Shown here in pieces: positions 18,790-27,902 of a stretch of DNA of 64,000 bases (positions are counted from its first letter, which is position 1; each line of letters opens with the position of its first letter). This DNA comes from Marinobacter sp. (GTDB taxonomy: Bacteria; Pseudomonadota; Gammaproteobacteria; Pseudomonadales; Oleiphilaceae): the NCBI GenBank assembly GCA_014359475.1, contig JACIZI010000001.1:186001-250000 (forward strand), given 5' to 3'. Position numbers and translations under genes: made by a program. Below the pieces are notes generated by a model. That model had not been told where the DNA came from, did no database searches, and saw only the letters and a program-made list of their open reading frames with translations.

Positions 18790-20643
18790 ATGGATTTTGA
18801 CCTGCTCGCCACTGAACCGCCCACCACCACCGGACGCACACCTGAAGAAGTGCTGCATAAGGTGTTCGGTTACGAGTCATTCCGCCCCTTGCAGGGCGAG
18901 GCGGTGCGCGAGCTGGTGAACGGCGGTGATGTACTGGTACTGATGCCTACCGGCGGTGGCAAGTCCCTTTGCTATCAGGTGCCGGCACTGGTCCGGTCCG
19001 GCACGGCAGTGGTGATCTCACCACTGATCGCGCTGATGCAGGATCAGGTGTCTGCCCTCCGCGAGCTGGGTGTGAACGCTGCGTTTCTCAATTCCACCAT
19101 GGATATGATGGAGGCGAGGGACACGGAAAACGCCCTGCTGACCGGCGAACTGGATCTCCTCTATTGTGCCCCGGAGCGGTTGATCCAGCCCCGCACCCGG
19201 GCGCTTCTGCAGGATTGCAGACTGGCCCTGTTTGCCATTGATGAGGCCCACTGTGTATCCCAGTGGGGCCACGATTTCCGCTCTGATTATCTTGAGCTGA
19301 GCATGCTGGCCCGGGAATTTCCCGGTGTGCCCCGCATCGCCCTCACCGCCACGGCAGATGAACGCACCCGCAAGGAAATTGCCGAGCGGCTTTCCCTTAC
19401 CGAGGCAAAACACTTTATCGGTGGTTTCGACCGCCCCAATATCCAGTACCGTATTGCCCCGAAAACCAGTGCAAACCGCCAGTTGCTGGACTTTATAAAA
19501 TCCGAGCATGACGGTGACTCAGGCATTGTGTACTGCATGTCCCGCAATAAGGTGGATACGGTTGCAAGGCAGTTGCAGGACAAAGGCTTTACCGCACTGC
19601 CCTACCACGCGGGCCTGCCCGCGCCCGAGCGAGCCCGCAATCAGGAGCGATTCCTGCGGGAAGACGGCGTGATCGTAGTGGCCACCATTGCGTTCGGTAT
19701 GGGCATCGACAAGCCGGATGTGCGATTTGTTGCCCACCTGGATCTGCCCAAAAGTCTGGAAGCCTATTACCAGGAAACCGGTCGTGCCGGGCGTGATGGA
19801 AAGCCCTCCACCGCATGGATGGTGTATGGCCTGCAGGATGTCATCAAACTTCGGCAAATGCTGGAAGGCTCGCAGGGTAACGAGCATTTCAAACGGGTTG
19901 AGCGCCAAAAGCTCGATGCCATGCTGGGGCTGTGTGAAGTCACCACCTGCCGCCGCAAGGTTTTGCTCAGGTATTTTGGTGACCACCTGGAGGAGCCTTG
20001 TGGTAACTGCGATACCTGCCTGAATCCGCCGAAAACCTGGGATGGCACAGTAGCCGTACAGAAAGCCCTTTCCTGTGTCTTCCGGACCGGACAGCGGTTT
20101 GGTGTTACCTACCTGATTGATGTGCTGCGGGGTGTCGAGAATGAGCGCATTATCCGGCAGGGCCACAATCGGGTGTCCACTTTCGGTATCGGGCAGGATC
20201 TGTCAGCGGCGGAATGGAAAACGGTGTTCCGGCAACTGGTCGCCAATGGATTCCTGCGGGCCGATCCGGAAGGGTTTGGTTCCCTGCAACTCACCGAGTC
20301 CTGTCGGCCCTTGCTGCGCGGCGAACGGAAAACGGAACTGAGACTGGATCCGGTACAGACGAAAGCAGCAAAGCGTTCCGGTATAACCAGACGTCGGCCA
20401 ACCACTGAGAACATCGCCGATCCGGCCGGATGGGAAGCATTGCGCGCGCGCCGCAAGGAGCTGGCGGACCAACAGGGGGTACCGCCCTACGTTATCTTCC
20501 ACGATGCCACTTTGATGGAAATGCTGGAACGAAAACCTCAGAATCTGGATGAACTTTCCACTATAAATGGTGTGGGAGCTGCAAAACTGGACAAATACGG
20601 CGAAGCCTTCCTCGAGGTGGTCCGGTGCATCTCAGTCCGATAA
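18790..20643 (+). CDS. recQ: ATP-dependent DNA helicase RecQ
   Basis: A 3'-5' DNA helicase involved in recombination and replication repair. From the ATG at 18790 it has 617 residues, close to E. coli RecQ (609). Visible are helicase motif 0 (FRPLQGEAV), Walker A ([16 protein letters not shown]), DEAH box ([15 protein letters not shown]), motif VI ([10 protein letters not shown]) and the zinc-binding RecQ-C segment (Cys in TTCRRK, CGNCDTC). A C-terminal HRDC domain ends in [16 protein letters not shown]. An in-frame ATG at 18748 adds 14 residues that look unrelated to the family. Confidence 0.96.
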   Translation: MDFDLLATEPPTTTGRTPEEVLHKVFGYESFRPLQGEAVRELVNGGDVLVLMPTGGGKSLCYQVPALVRSGTAVVISPLIALMQDQVSALRELGVNAAFLNSTMDMMEARDTENALLTGELDLLYCAPERLIQPRTRALLQDCRLALFAIDEAHCVSQWGHDFRSDYLELSMLAREFPGVPRIALTATADERTRKEIAERLSLTEAKHFIGGFDRPNIQYRIAPKTSANRQLLDFIKSEHDGDSGIVYCMSRNKVDTVARQLQDKGFTALPYHAGLPAPERARNQERFLREDGVIVVATIAFGMGIDKPDVRFVAHLDLPKSLEAYYQETGRAGRDGKPSTAWMVYGLQDVIKLRQMLEGSQGNEHFKRVERQKLDAMLGLCEVTTCRRKVLLRYFGDHLEEPCGNCDTCLNPPKTWDGTVAVQKALSCVFRTGQRFGVTYLIDVLRGVENERIIRQGHNRVSTFGIGQDLSAAEWKTVFRQLVANGFLRADPEGFGSLQLTESCRPLLRGERKTELRLDPVQTKAAKRSGITRRRPTTENIADPAGWEALRARRKELADQQGVPPYVIFHDATLMEMLERKPQNLDELSTINGVGAAKLDKYGEAFLEVVRCISVR

Positions 20644-20706
20644 GCGACTCCGGCGCGTAAACTGTTCTACACTGGTTTCAGTATTACTCAGGGATCGATC
20701 AATCTG

Positions 20707-21624
20707 ATGCAGCCGTTTCATTCCGCCTTTCTGTTCATCGCCGCACTGCTGAGCTTTCTTCTGCTGACTGCAGGCCCCGTCGCAGCGGCAGACCATTCGA
20801 AAAGCTATACCCTCTGGTACCGCAACTACGACAGTGGTGCCGTTCGGTCTTTGCTTGAACTGGCCTTGAATAAGACCCCCGAGTATGGTGACTACCGGTT
20901 ACTGCGCAGTGACGAAATGGCCCAGGGCCGGGCCCTCCGGGAGCTGGCCCGAAAAGAGTCCGGCTCACTGGACATCGCTACCGTTGCGACCACGCTGGAG
21001 CGGGAACAGCAACTCAATGCCGTACCGGTGCCGATCGATGGCGGCCTGCTCGGGTTCCGGGTATGTGTGACAACGCCGGAAAAACTGGAGAGGTTTGAGG
21101 GCATCGCCTCCCTTGAAGATCTGCGCAACAGGGGTATCGTGATCGGCCAGGGAGCACACTGGCCGGACACGCCCATTCTTGAGGCAGCCGGTATACCGGT
21201 GGTCACCCATTCCCGCTACGAGGTGTTATTCGGGATGCTTGAGAAAGGACGCTTCGACTGCTTTGCCCGCGGTGTCAGTGAGGTACTTTACGATCTCGAG
21301 CGACACGCCAACAAGGACCTGGTAATTGAACCGGATCTGTTGATCGCCTACCCCATGCCTTCCTTTTTCTTCACCGCGCCCGACGACCATGAGACCGCCC
21401 AACGTATTCAGCTAGGCCTGGAGCGGGCCATCAAGGATGGCAGTTTCGCGGTTTTTCTGCAGACCTGGTACGGCCGCCCGGTGAAGGAGCTGCATCTGAA
21501 CCGGCGCATTACCATTGAGTTGCCTAACCCTTATCTGCCAGAAGAATCCGCAATAATCGGCCGGCGCACCCTGGACGCACTGCGTCAGCGGATAGATACT
21601 TCGATACGCTTGTCAGACCTGTAA
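20707..21624 (+). CDS. Periplasmic substrate-binding-like protein
   Basis: A 305-residue exported protein with a clear signal peptide (about 1-28, ending PVAAADHSK). The mature part resembles family 3 extracellular solute-binding proteins, with two lobes and a GVSEVLYDLERH-type hinge region. No ABC permease or ATPase gene adjoins it, so it may work as a sensor or orphan binding protein. It lies between recQ and the nitrilase fusion gene, each with its own spacing. The ligand is not readable; fold assignment is moderate and is based on general resemblance. Confidence 0.65.
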   Translation: MQPFHSAFLFIAALLSFLLLTAGPVAAADHSKSYTLWYRNYDSGAVRSLLELALNKTPEYGDYRLLRSDEMAQGRALRELARKESGSLDIATVATTLEREQQLNAVPVPIDGGLLGFRVCVTTPEKLERFEGIASLEDLRNRGIVIGQGAHWPDTPILEAAGIPVVTHSRYEVLFGMLEKGRFDCFARGVSEVLYDLERHANKDLVIEPDLLIAYPMPSFFFTAPDDHETAQRIQLGLERAIKDGSFAVFLQTWYGRPVKELHLNRRITIELPNPYLPEESAIIGRRTLDALRQRIDTSIRLSDL

Positions 21625-21705
21625 GCGCACTTGTAGTCCCCCCCCTTTGCCGGTCATCTGATAGACTTGGCCAGAACGTTTCTAACTTCCGGGAGCTGCC
21701 CCTGT

Positions 21706-23241
21706 ATGGCCCATGATGAACTCCACCTGAACCTCCGCAACCTGACCCTGCAAGACTATGATCAGCTCCAGTTGCTGATGGACCAGATCTACGACGATAT
21801 CGGCGGCGCCTGGCCCAGGGATACCATCAATGCCCTGGTAGAGCAGTTCCCGGATGGGCAGATCTGTATCGAGGATTCAGGAGAGCTGGTGGCGGTGGCG
21901 CTTACCGTTCGCGTCAAGTATGAGCGTTTCAGCAACCCACACACCTACGATGACCTGATTCTCCGTAACGAAAAGATCAGGCACGATGCTTCCGGCGACT
22001 CCCTGTACGGCCTGGATGTGTTGGTGCACCCGGAATACCGGGGTTACCGGCTGGGCCGCCGGCTCTACGAAGCACGCAAGGAACTCTGTCGTTCCATGAA
22101 TCTCCGTGCCATTCTGGCCGGCGGGCGGGTTCCGGGTTACCACAAGTACTCGGACCAGTACTCGCCGGCGGAATATATTGAGCGAGTCGACCGCAAGGAA
22201 ATCTATGACCCGATTCTGACCTTCCAGCTGTCTAACGACTTCCAGGTCACCCGGCTGATGCACAAGTATCTGCCGGAGGACGAGAAGTCTCTGGGCTATG
22301 CCACTCTTCTGGAATGGCGGAACATTCTCTACACCCCACCCTCCTCGGTGATTAACGTCAAGAAGACTCAGGTGCGCATGGGTGCGGTGCAGTGGCAGAT
22401 GCGGGAGTTCCATTCCGTGGAGGAAGTGCTCAAGCAGGTGGAGTATTTCGTTGATGCCCTGTCCGATTACAAGAGCGACTTTGCCCTGTTTCCGGAGTTT
22501 TTCAACGCGCCCCTGATGGGCCTGACCGACCAGATGGACCAGACGCGCGCGATCCGTTTCCTGGCAGGCTTTACCGAACAGTTCCGGAACGAGATGTCCG
22601 AAATGGCGGTCAGCTATAATATCAACATCATTACGGGCTCCATGCCCCTGCTGGCCAATGACCGTCTCTACAATGTGTCCTACCTGTGTCACCGGGATGG
22701 CCGTGTGGATGAGCAACGCAAGATTCACATCACCCCCCATGAGCGCCGGGACTGGGTCATTGAGGGGGGGGAAACCTTTGACGTATTTGAAACCGATGCA
22801 GGAAATGTTGCCATACTGATCTGCTACGACATCGAATTTCCGGAGCTTGGCCGCATGGCCGCAGAGAAGAACGTGGATATTATCTGTGTACCTTTCTGGA
22901 CAGACACCAAGAACGGCTATCTGCGGGTCCGCCATTGTGCCCAGGCCCGGGCCATCGAGAACGAGTGTTACGTTGTAATCACCGGCAGCGTTGGCAACCT
23001 CCCCAAGGTAGAGAACCTGGACGTTCAGTATGCCCAGTCCTCGGTTTTCTCACCCTCGGATTTTGCCTTCCCCCATGATGCGGTGATGGCGGAGACCACG
23101 CCAAATACTGAGATGATCATGTTCTCAGACATGGACCTCGAAAAACTGATTCTGGTACGTAACGAAGGTTCCGTCACCAACCTGAAGGACCGGCGCACTG
23201 ACCTGTACCAACTGGCCGGTCCTTCAGGTAAAAAGCGGTAA
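21706..23241 (+). CDS. GNAT acetyltransferase / carbon-nitrogen hydrolase fusion
   Basis: A two-domain protein of 511 residues. The N-terminal part (about 10-190) is GNAT-like, with the acetyl-CoA loop region LVHPEYRGYRLGRRLYEARKE (VHPEYRGYRLGRRLY seen). The C-terminal part (about 215-505) is a nitrilase-superfamily amidohydrolase with the triad Glu264 (FPEFF), Lys339 (QRKIHITPHE) and Cys373 (ILICYDIEFPE). Such fusions are known in proteobacteria but their substrates are mostly unassigned. The ATG at 21706 is preceded by GGGAG; a TTG at 21667 is less likely. The gene is followed by a 180-bp gap and has no clear operon partner. Confidence 0.88.
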   Translation: MAHDELHLNLRNLTLQDYDQLQLLMDQIYDDIGGAWPRDTINALVEQFPDGQICIEDSGELVAVALTVRVKYERFSNPHTYDDLILRNEKIRHDASGDSLYGLDVLVHPEYRGYRLGRRLYEARKELCRSMNLRAILAGGRVPGYHKYSDQYSPAEYIERVDRKEIYDPILTFQLSNDFQVTRLMHKYLPEDEKSLGYATLLEWRNILYTPPSSVINVKKTQVRMGAVQWQMREFHSVEEVLKQVEYFVDALSDYKSDFALFPEFFNAPLMGLTDQMDQTRAIRFLAGFTEQFRNEMSEMAVSYNINIITGSMPLLANDRLYNVSYLCHRDGRVDEQRKIHITPHERRDWVIEGGETFDVFETDAGNVAILICYDIEFPELGRMAAEKNVDIICVPFWTDTKNGYLRVRHCAQARAIENECYVVITGSVGNLPKVENLDVQYAQSSVFSPSDFAFPHDAVMAETTPNTEMIMFSDMDLEKLILVRNEGSVTNLKDRRTDLYQLAGPSGKKR

Positions 23242-23423
23242 GAGGGGGACAGTTGGCCCGCAGGGACTGCCCCGTGACTTGAAGAGCTGTGTGAAAGCCT
23301 TAGTGTATAGGACTGTTCCAATTGCAATTTTATTTTTACTGACTATTGTTTAATCAATAAGTGCCAGCATAAAGCGCAGCGAGCCCCGGTGGCACACAGC
23401 GCTTACTGATCAGAGACCCACTG

Positions 23424-23825
23424 ATGAATGAACCACTGCCAGACCTGGTTGCTACATTCCGCGTCCGCCGGGGGCTGTTCCGGCGTGAGACAGTCGAAGC
23501 AGGTGTGTTTGAGTTGGATGATTACGGCTGCGTGCTGAAATCCGACAAGGTGTTTGAGCCTGGCGACAGCCTGGTGTTTGACCTGGTAATGGATATGCCC
23601 TTTGATGATATCCGTGCCGAGGGGCTCAAAGGCCTTGTCACAGAGCGTAGAAAGCACTGCAGTAATTTCTTCTATTCTATTGATTTTAAAACGAACTCTT
23701 CCGAGAAGGATCCACTGATCGCTGACAAGCTGCGGCGTATACGTGAGGTGCTGGACAAGAAACAGTCACTCAGGTCCCGTCGCGGCTCCGGTGGAGCGCT
23801 TTCCGGAATGAGAGAAATGGCGTAA
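23424..23825 (+). CDS. PilZ-like small protein
   Basis: A 133-residue soluble protein with no signal peptide. Its central part (GVFELDDYGCVLKSDKVFEPGDSLVFDLVM, in short pieces) has the beta-barrel pattern of PilZ domains, but the arginine pair and D/NxSxxG motif are not clearly retained. It may therefore be a degenerate PilZ protein that does not bind c-di-GMP. The C-terminal tail is Arg/Ser/Gly-rich (SLRSRRGSGGALSG). It is followed 40 bp later by the helical HhH-protein gene on the same strand. Function unknown. Confidence 0.6.
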   Translation: MNEPLPDLVATFRVRRGLFRRETVEAGVFELDDYGCVLKSDKVFEPGDSLVFDLVMDMPFDDIRAEGLKGLVTERRKHCSNFFYSIDFKTNSSEKDPLIADKLRRIREVLDKKQSLRSRRGSGGALSGMREMA

Positions 23826-23865
23826 CTTACGGCTTTAAACCAATCCCGCAATCAGGAGCGTTACC

Positions 23866-24516
23866 ATGGCCAAGAAAGCCACTCCCCCCAGTGTTGACAA
23901 GATCGTCAAAAAAGTGAACAAGGAACTCGAGAAAACCGCCCGGCAGATTGAAAGCCTGATTAATGATGCCCTGAAACAGCTGGACGCCCTGCAGAACCAG
24001 ATTCACGAACCGATCCAACGGCTACTGAAAGAAGCCGACGAACTGCGGGAGCGGGAAATGAAGCGCCTGCATGACGAGTTCGAGCGCCGGCTGGGTGAAT
24101 TCCACGAGCTTCAGGGGACCGTCCTGGAGCGCCTGGGCCTGGCCTCCAAAGAAGCAGAAAAGAAAGTCGGGAAGCTGGCAAACAAGGCCAGCGACAAACT
24201 GCCCGGTACAGAGGGCAAGACCGCAGCGGCGCCAGCCAGCAAAACAACGGGCAAAAAGTCTGCAGCCAAAAAAACCACAGCAAAGAAAGCGGCCTCTGCC
24301 AGCTCCGCCGGGCCTGCAGCCAAAGCAGCGGACCATTCCGACCTGACCCGCGTCAAGGGCATTGGGCCTGCGACCGCGCAGAAGATGAAGAATGCCGGCA
24401 TCACCTCAATTGAGCAGATCGCGAATCCGGGCCCGGAAGACGAGGAAAAGCTTCAGGCATTCTCCAGCCTGAGAGGCTTCAGCACACTGCGTGAAGAAGC
24501 CAAGAAAGTCCTTTAA
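23866..24516 (+). CDS. Helical Lys/Ala-rich protein with C-terminal helix-hairpin-helix
   Basis: A 216-residue protein of unknown function. Residues 1-105 are amphipathic helix with coiled-coil character (KIVKKVNKELEKTARQIES), resembling phasins or phasin-like proteins. Residues about 105-155 are a low-complexity Lys/Ala linker (AAKKTTAKKAA), like histone-H1-type tails of some bacterial DNA-binding proteins. Residues about 158-216 form a helix-hairpin-helix unit (VKGIGPATAQKMKNAGITSIEQIANP). The start has CAGGAG upstream. Its TAA shares a base with the ATG of the SelD fusion (TAATG), which implies translational coupling. A DNA- or polymer-granule-associated role is possible but not shown. Confidence 0.72.
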   Translation: MAKKATPPSVDKIVKKVNKELEKTARQIESLINDALKQLDALQNQIHEPIQRLLKEADELREREMKRLHDEFERRLGEFHELQGTVLERLGLASKEAEKKVGKLANKASDKLPGTEGKTAAAPASKTTGKKSAAKKTTAKKAASASSAGPAAKAADHSDLTRVKGIGPATAQKMKNAGITSIEQIANPGPEDEEKLQAFSSLRGFSTLREEAKKVL

Positions 24517-26792
24517 TGCAGCAGAACGATCAGCCTGTATTACGGGATATTGTCCTGGTAGGCGGCGGGCACAGTCATGTAGGCGTCCTTAAACGCTTTG
24601 CCATGCAGCCGGTTCCGGGTGTGCGCCTTACGCTCATCTGCCGGGATACTCACACGCCCTACTCCGGCATGCTGCCCGGCTACGTGGCAGGTCACTACAG
24701 CTATGATGATGTCCACATCGATCTCAGCAAGCTGGCCGAGTATGCCGGAGCACGGTTTTACCGTGATGAGGTCATCGGGCTTGACCGCGCCAACCGCCGC
24801 ATAAAATGCCGGGGGCGGCCAGATGTCCCCTACGACATCCTGTCCATCAATATCGGCTCATCTCCCCGCGTATCGGAAGTGCCCGGTGCCTCAGAGTACT
24901 CGGTTCCTGTCAAACCCATCAACGGCTTCAACAGCCGCTGGCTGTCCCTGCTCCAGCGTATTGAGGATCATGCAGGACCGATGACCATTGCCGTGGTTGG
25001 CGGTGGCGCCGGCGGCGTGGAACTGACCCTGGCGATGCAGTATCGGCTGCAGCATGCGCTGGGCCGTGCGGGCAAGGATCCGGAGCTGGTGCGATTCCAT
25101 CTGTTTGATTCGTCAGACCAGATTCTGGCCACCCACAATCCGCGGGTCCGCAAGATTTTCCAGAACAAGCTGAGTGAGCGTGGGGTAATCATGCACCTGG
25201 GCTCCCCGGTCAGCCGTGTGGGCAATCAACGGCTTGAAACCGCTGCGGGTGAAACCCTGGAAGCGGACGAAGTGTTGTGGGTAACCCGTGCGGGTGGCCC
25301 GGCGTGGCTGGAGCAAACGGGGCTCGCACTGGATGACGGTGGCTTTATCCGGGTCAGGGATACACTGCAGACCGAAACCGACGAGACCATTTTTGCGGCC
25401 GGTGACATCGCCAACATGGTCAACCATCCCCGTGAAAAGGCCGGGGTGTTTGCCGTACGGCAGGGGCCGCCGCTGGCGGGTAACCTCAAACGGCTGGCCC
25501 GTGGCAAGCCGCCCAAGCCATTCCGCCCCCAGACCAGATGGCTGGCGCTGATCAGCACCGGTGATCAGTTCGCAGTCGCTTCGCGGGGCAAACATTGTTT
25601 TTCCGGTGCCTGGGTGTGGCGCTGGAAAGACTGGATTGACCGCCGGTTCATGGAGAAGTTTACCGACCTTCCGCCGATGGAGGAAACCGCTCGCCTACCG
25701 GACACTTCCGCAGCCCAGAATGCCGAAGAAGCGTCCCAGGCCATTTCAGCAGTGGCCATGCGCTGCGGAGGCTGTGGCGCCAAGGTGGGCAGTACCGTGC
25801 TGTCCCGGGCGCTGGGCAACCTGAATCCGATTGAGCGGGACGACATTATCGTGGGTCTGCATGCCCCCGACGATGCCGCCGTACTGCGGGTACCCCCGGG
25901 CAAGGCGGTGGTGCACACGGTGGATTTTTTCCGGGCGTTTATTGATGACCCCTATATTTTCGGCAAGGTGGCTGCCAATCATAGTCTGGGAGATGCCTTT
26001 GCCATGGGCGCAGAAGCTCAGAGTGCCACGGCCGTTGCCACGGTGCCCTATGGGATCGAATCGAAGGTGGAGGACGTCGTATTCCAGATGATGTCGGGTG
26101 CCGTGGAGGTCCTCAACGAAGCCGGTTGTGCGCTGGTGGGCGGGCACACTGGTGAAGGCAGGGAGCTCGCTCTTGGATTTGCCGTCAATGGCCTGATCGA
26201 TCCGGACAAGGTGATGAGCAAAGGTGGTCTCCGGGCCGGCGATGCCCTGATTCTTACCAAACCGATTGGTACTGGCACCCTGTTTGCTGCCCATGCACGC
26301 CTGGCGGCAAAAGGCCGCTGGATCGACTCTGCCCTCGCCTCCATGATCCAGTCTAACCAGACAGCCGCCCGGTGTTTGCTGGAATTCGGCTCCAGGGCCT
26401 GTACCGACGTGACCGGTTTCGGGCTGCTGGGTCATCTGGTGGAAATGACCCGTCCTTCGGGCGTGGATGCGCAACTGTCTCTCTCCGCAATTCCGGTGTT
26501 GCCCGGTGCCGAACAGACTGCAGCGGCGGGCATTCTGAGCTCCCTGCAACCGGCCAATATCCGGCTGCGGCGGGGTATCCGAAACCAGCAGGACTGGGTG
26601 CAACACCCCCGGTACCCGCTGATTTTCGATCCCCAGACCGCCGGCGGCCTGCTGGCCAGCGTGCCGGCAGAACGGGCCGGGGAATGCGTTCAACAACTGA
26701 AAGCTCTGGGCTACCCTCACACCGCCATTATTGGTCGGATCACGGCGCAGGATGAGCAGGGGCCGATTGAGCCCATCACCCTGACAGAGTAG
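24516..26792 (+). CDS. selD: Bifunctional FAD/NAD oxidoreductase - selenide, water dikinase
   Basis: A 758-residue fusion. Residues about 1-370 form a pyridine nucleotide-disulfide oxidoreductase-like domain (TIGR03169 type) with DIVLVGGGHSHVG, the second nucleotide fold AVVGGGAGGVELTLA and IFAAGDIANMVNHP. Residues about 405-755 are SelD, which makes selenophosphate from selenide and ATP. The catalytic Cys420 and Lys423 are in CGGCGAKVG, so this is a cysteine rather than a selenocysteine form. HTGEGRELALGFAVNG, DVTGFGLLGHL and DPQTAGGLLAS are further SelD blocks. The fused reductase may generate or deliver the reduced selenium; that is inference. It overlaps the 3' end of the convergent senB-like gene by 17 bp. 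Confidence 0.95.
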   Translation: MQQNDQPVLRDIVLVGGGHSHVGVLKRFAMQPVPGVRLTLICRDTHTPYSGMLPGYVAGHYSYDDVHIDLSKLAEYAGARFYRDEVIGLDRANRRIKCRGRPDVPYDILSINIGSSPRVSEVPGASEYSVPVKPINGFNSRWLSLLQRIEDHAGPMTIAVVGGGAGGVELTLAMQYRLQHALGRAGKDPELVRFHLFDSSDQILATHNPRVRKIFQNKLSERGVIMHLGSPVSRVGNQRLETAAGETLEADEVLWVTRAGGPAWLEQTGLALDDGGFIRVRDTLQTETDETIFAAGDIANMVNHPREKAGVFAVRQGPPLAGNLKRLARGKPPKPFRPQTRWLALISTGDQFAVASRGKHCFSGAWVWRWKDWIDRRFMEKFTDLPPMEETARLPDTSAAQNAEEASQAISAVAMRCGGCGAKVGSTVLSRALGNLNPIERDDIIVGLHAPDDAAVLRVPPGKAVVHTVDFFRAFIDDPYIFGKVAANHSLGDAFAMGAEAQSATAVATVPYGIESKVEDVVFQMMSGAVEVLNEAGCALVGGHTGEGRELALGFAVNGLIDPDKVMSKGGLRAGDALILTKPIGTGTLFAAHARLAAKGRWIDSALASMIQSNQTAARCLLEFGSRACTDVTGFGLLGHLVEMTRPSGVDAQLSLSAIPVLPGAEQTAAAGILSSLQPANIRLRRGIRNQQDWVQHPRYPLIFDPQTAGGLLASVPAERAGECVQQLKALGYPHTAIIGRITAQDEQGPIEPITLTE

Positions 26793-27768
26793 CCCTCTCC
26801 AGAGCGAGATCGATTGCCCGTAACAAACTGGCCTGCTCCCTTTCCGGGGTGAAACTTGCAGCCAGGGCCGCCACCCGTGCTTGCAGTGACGCCAGAAATT
26901 CCGGTTCCCACTCGGCCCGCAGCAGCAAATCGGCTAATGCCTGCTCATCCCTGACGGGAAAGTAGCCGGGATACGCTGTTCCCAGCAGACCGATATTGCC
27001 GGGGATCTCAGATGCAATAACGGGAATCCCGGCCCGGCAGGCTTCGGAAACCACATTGGCGCCGCCCTCCATCACTGAACTGATCACCATCAGCCGGGAG
27101 TCGAGCAGCAGGTTCATGGTCGCTTGCCTGTCCAGTTCGCCAACCCATTGAAACCGCTCATTGTCCGCCTCTTCCTGCTGTGCCAAGGCTGCCCATTGCT
27201 GGTTATGCGCCCGTCCCGCGGCGACGACGCGGATTCTGCTTTCAGGTGGCAGTTTACGGGCCGCCAGTGCAGCCCTCAGGGAGTCTTTTTCATCACGCAG
27301 GTGCCCTATAACGCTGACCAGAAATGGTTCCTCCGGGTCAGCGCCGCACGTAGTGTTCATGCACGATGCTGCGGGATGCGGTGCGGACTGCAGGACGGTG
27401 ACCAGCTTGTCCCGGAAAGGCTCCGGAATAGCCTGGCCTGCCAATCGGTGCAGGCCAATCAGGCTGTCCGCGAGAGCCATGGATCCCAGCGTGGCATCCG
27501 GGTAGCGGTGTTGGTGGTCGTATATGTCCGTGCCGGTGAGCGCGACCACCAGTGGCATATCAGGAAACAGATGGCGAATTTTCAGTATGTCCCCGTGGCT
27601 TCGCCAGGCATGCAGAGCCAGCACAAGATCACAGGCCTGGCCGGCGAAGGCGGTTTCCACGCTCACCTGATACCCCGCCCTTTCCAGCAAAACAGCCCAG
27701 CGTTCGGCAGTAGCCCGGTTGCCGGCACGGGAGCCGGGAGGAGCCGGGGTAATAATCAGGATATTCAT
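26776..27768 (-). CDS. senB: SenB-like selenosugar synthase (TIGR04348 glycosyltransferase)
   Basis: A 330-residue GT-B glycosyltransferase matching the pattern I associate with SenB/TIGR04348: PAPPGSRAGNRATAERWA at the N-terminus, LALHAWRS, VALTGTDIYDHQ, and the C-terminal nucleotide-sugar region MEGGANVVSEACRAGIPVIAS. SenB from the selenoneine pathway joins selenophosphate to a UDP-sugar to give a selenosugar. Location tail-to-tail with selD supports a selenium role. No selenoneine synthase (SenA, EgtB-like) gene is present within this window. The ATG at 27768 was preferred over the TTG at 27777, although neither has a strong ribosome site. Confidence 0.82.
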   Translation of the reverse strand: MNILIITPAPPGSRAGNRATAERWAVLLERAGYQVSVETAFAGQACDLVLALHAWRSHGDILKIRHLFPDMPLVVALTGTDIYDHQHRYPDATLGSMALADSLIGLHRLAGQAIPEPFRDKLVTVLQSAPHPAASCMNTTCGADPEEPFLVSVIGHLRDEKDSLRAALAARKLPPESRIRVVAAGRAHNQQWAALAQQEEADNERFQWVGELDRQATMNLLLDSRLMVISSVMEGGANVVSEACRAGIPVIASEIPGNIGLLGTAYPGYFPVRDEQALADLLLRAEWEPEFLASLQARVAALAASFTPEREQASLLRAIDLALERATLSG

Positions 27769-27902
27769 GTCATTCAATTGCTCGTCTTATTCCACCGCAC
27801 ACTGAGCCAGGGGCCCGCGGGTAGCGTAAAGCTGTTCAGTTGTGACCGGATTCACGATATCCTGAGCCACTTACGTAAAACACGGATGATAATGGAGCTT
27901 AC

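Noticed and set aside
25764-25775. Possible selenocysteine site in SelD
   Set aside because: The catalytic residue is encoded by TGT (Cys), not TGA.
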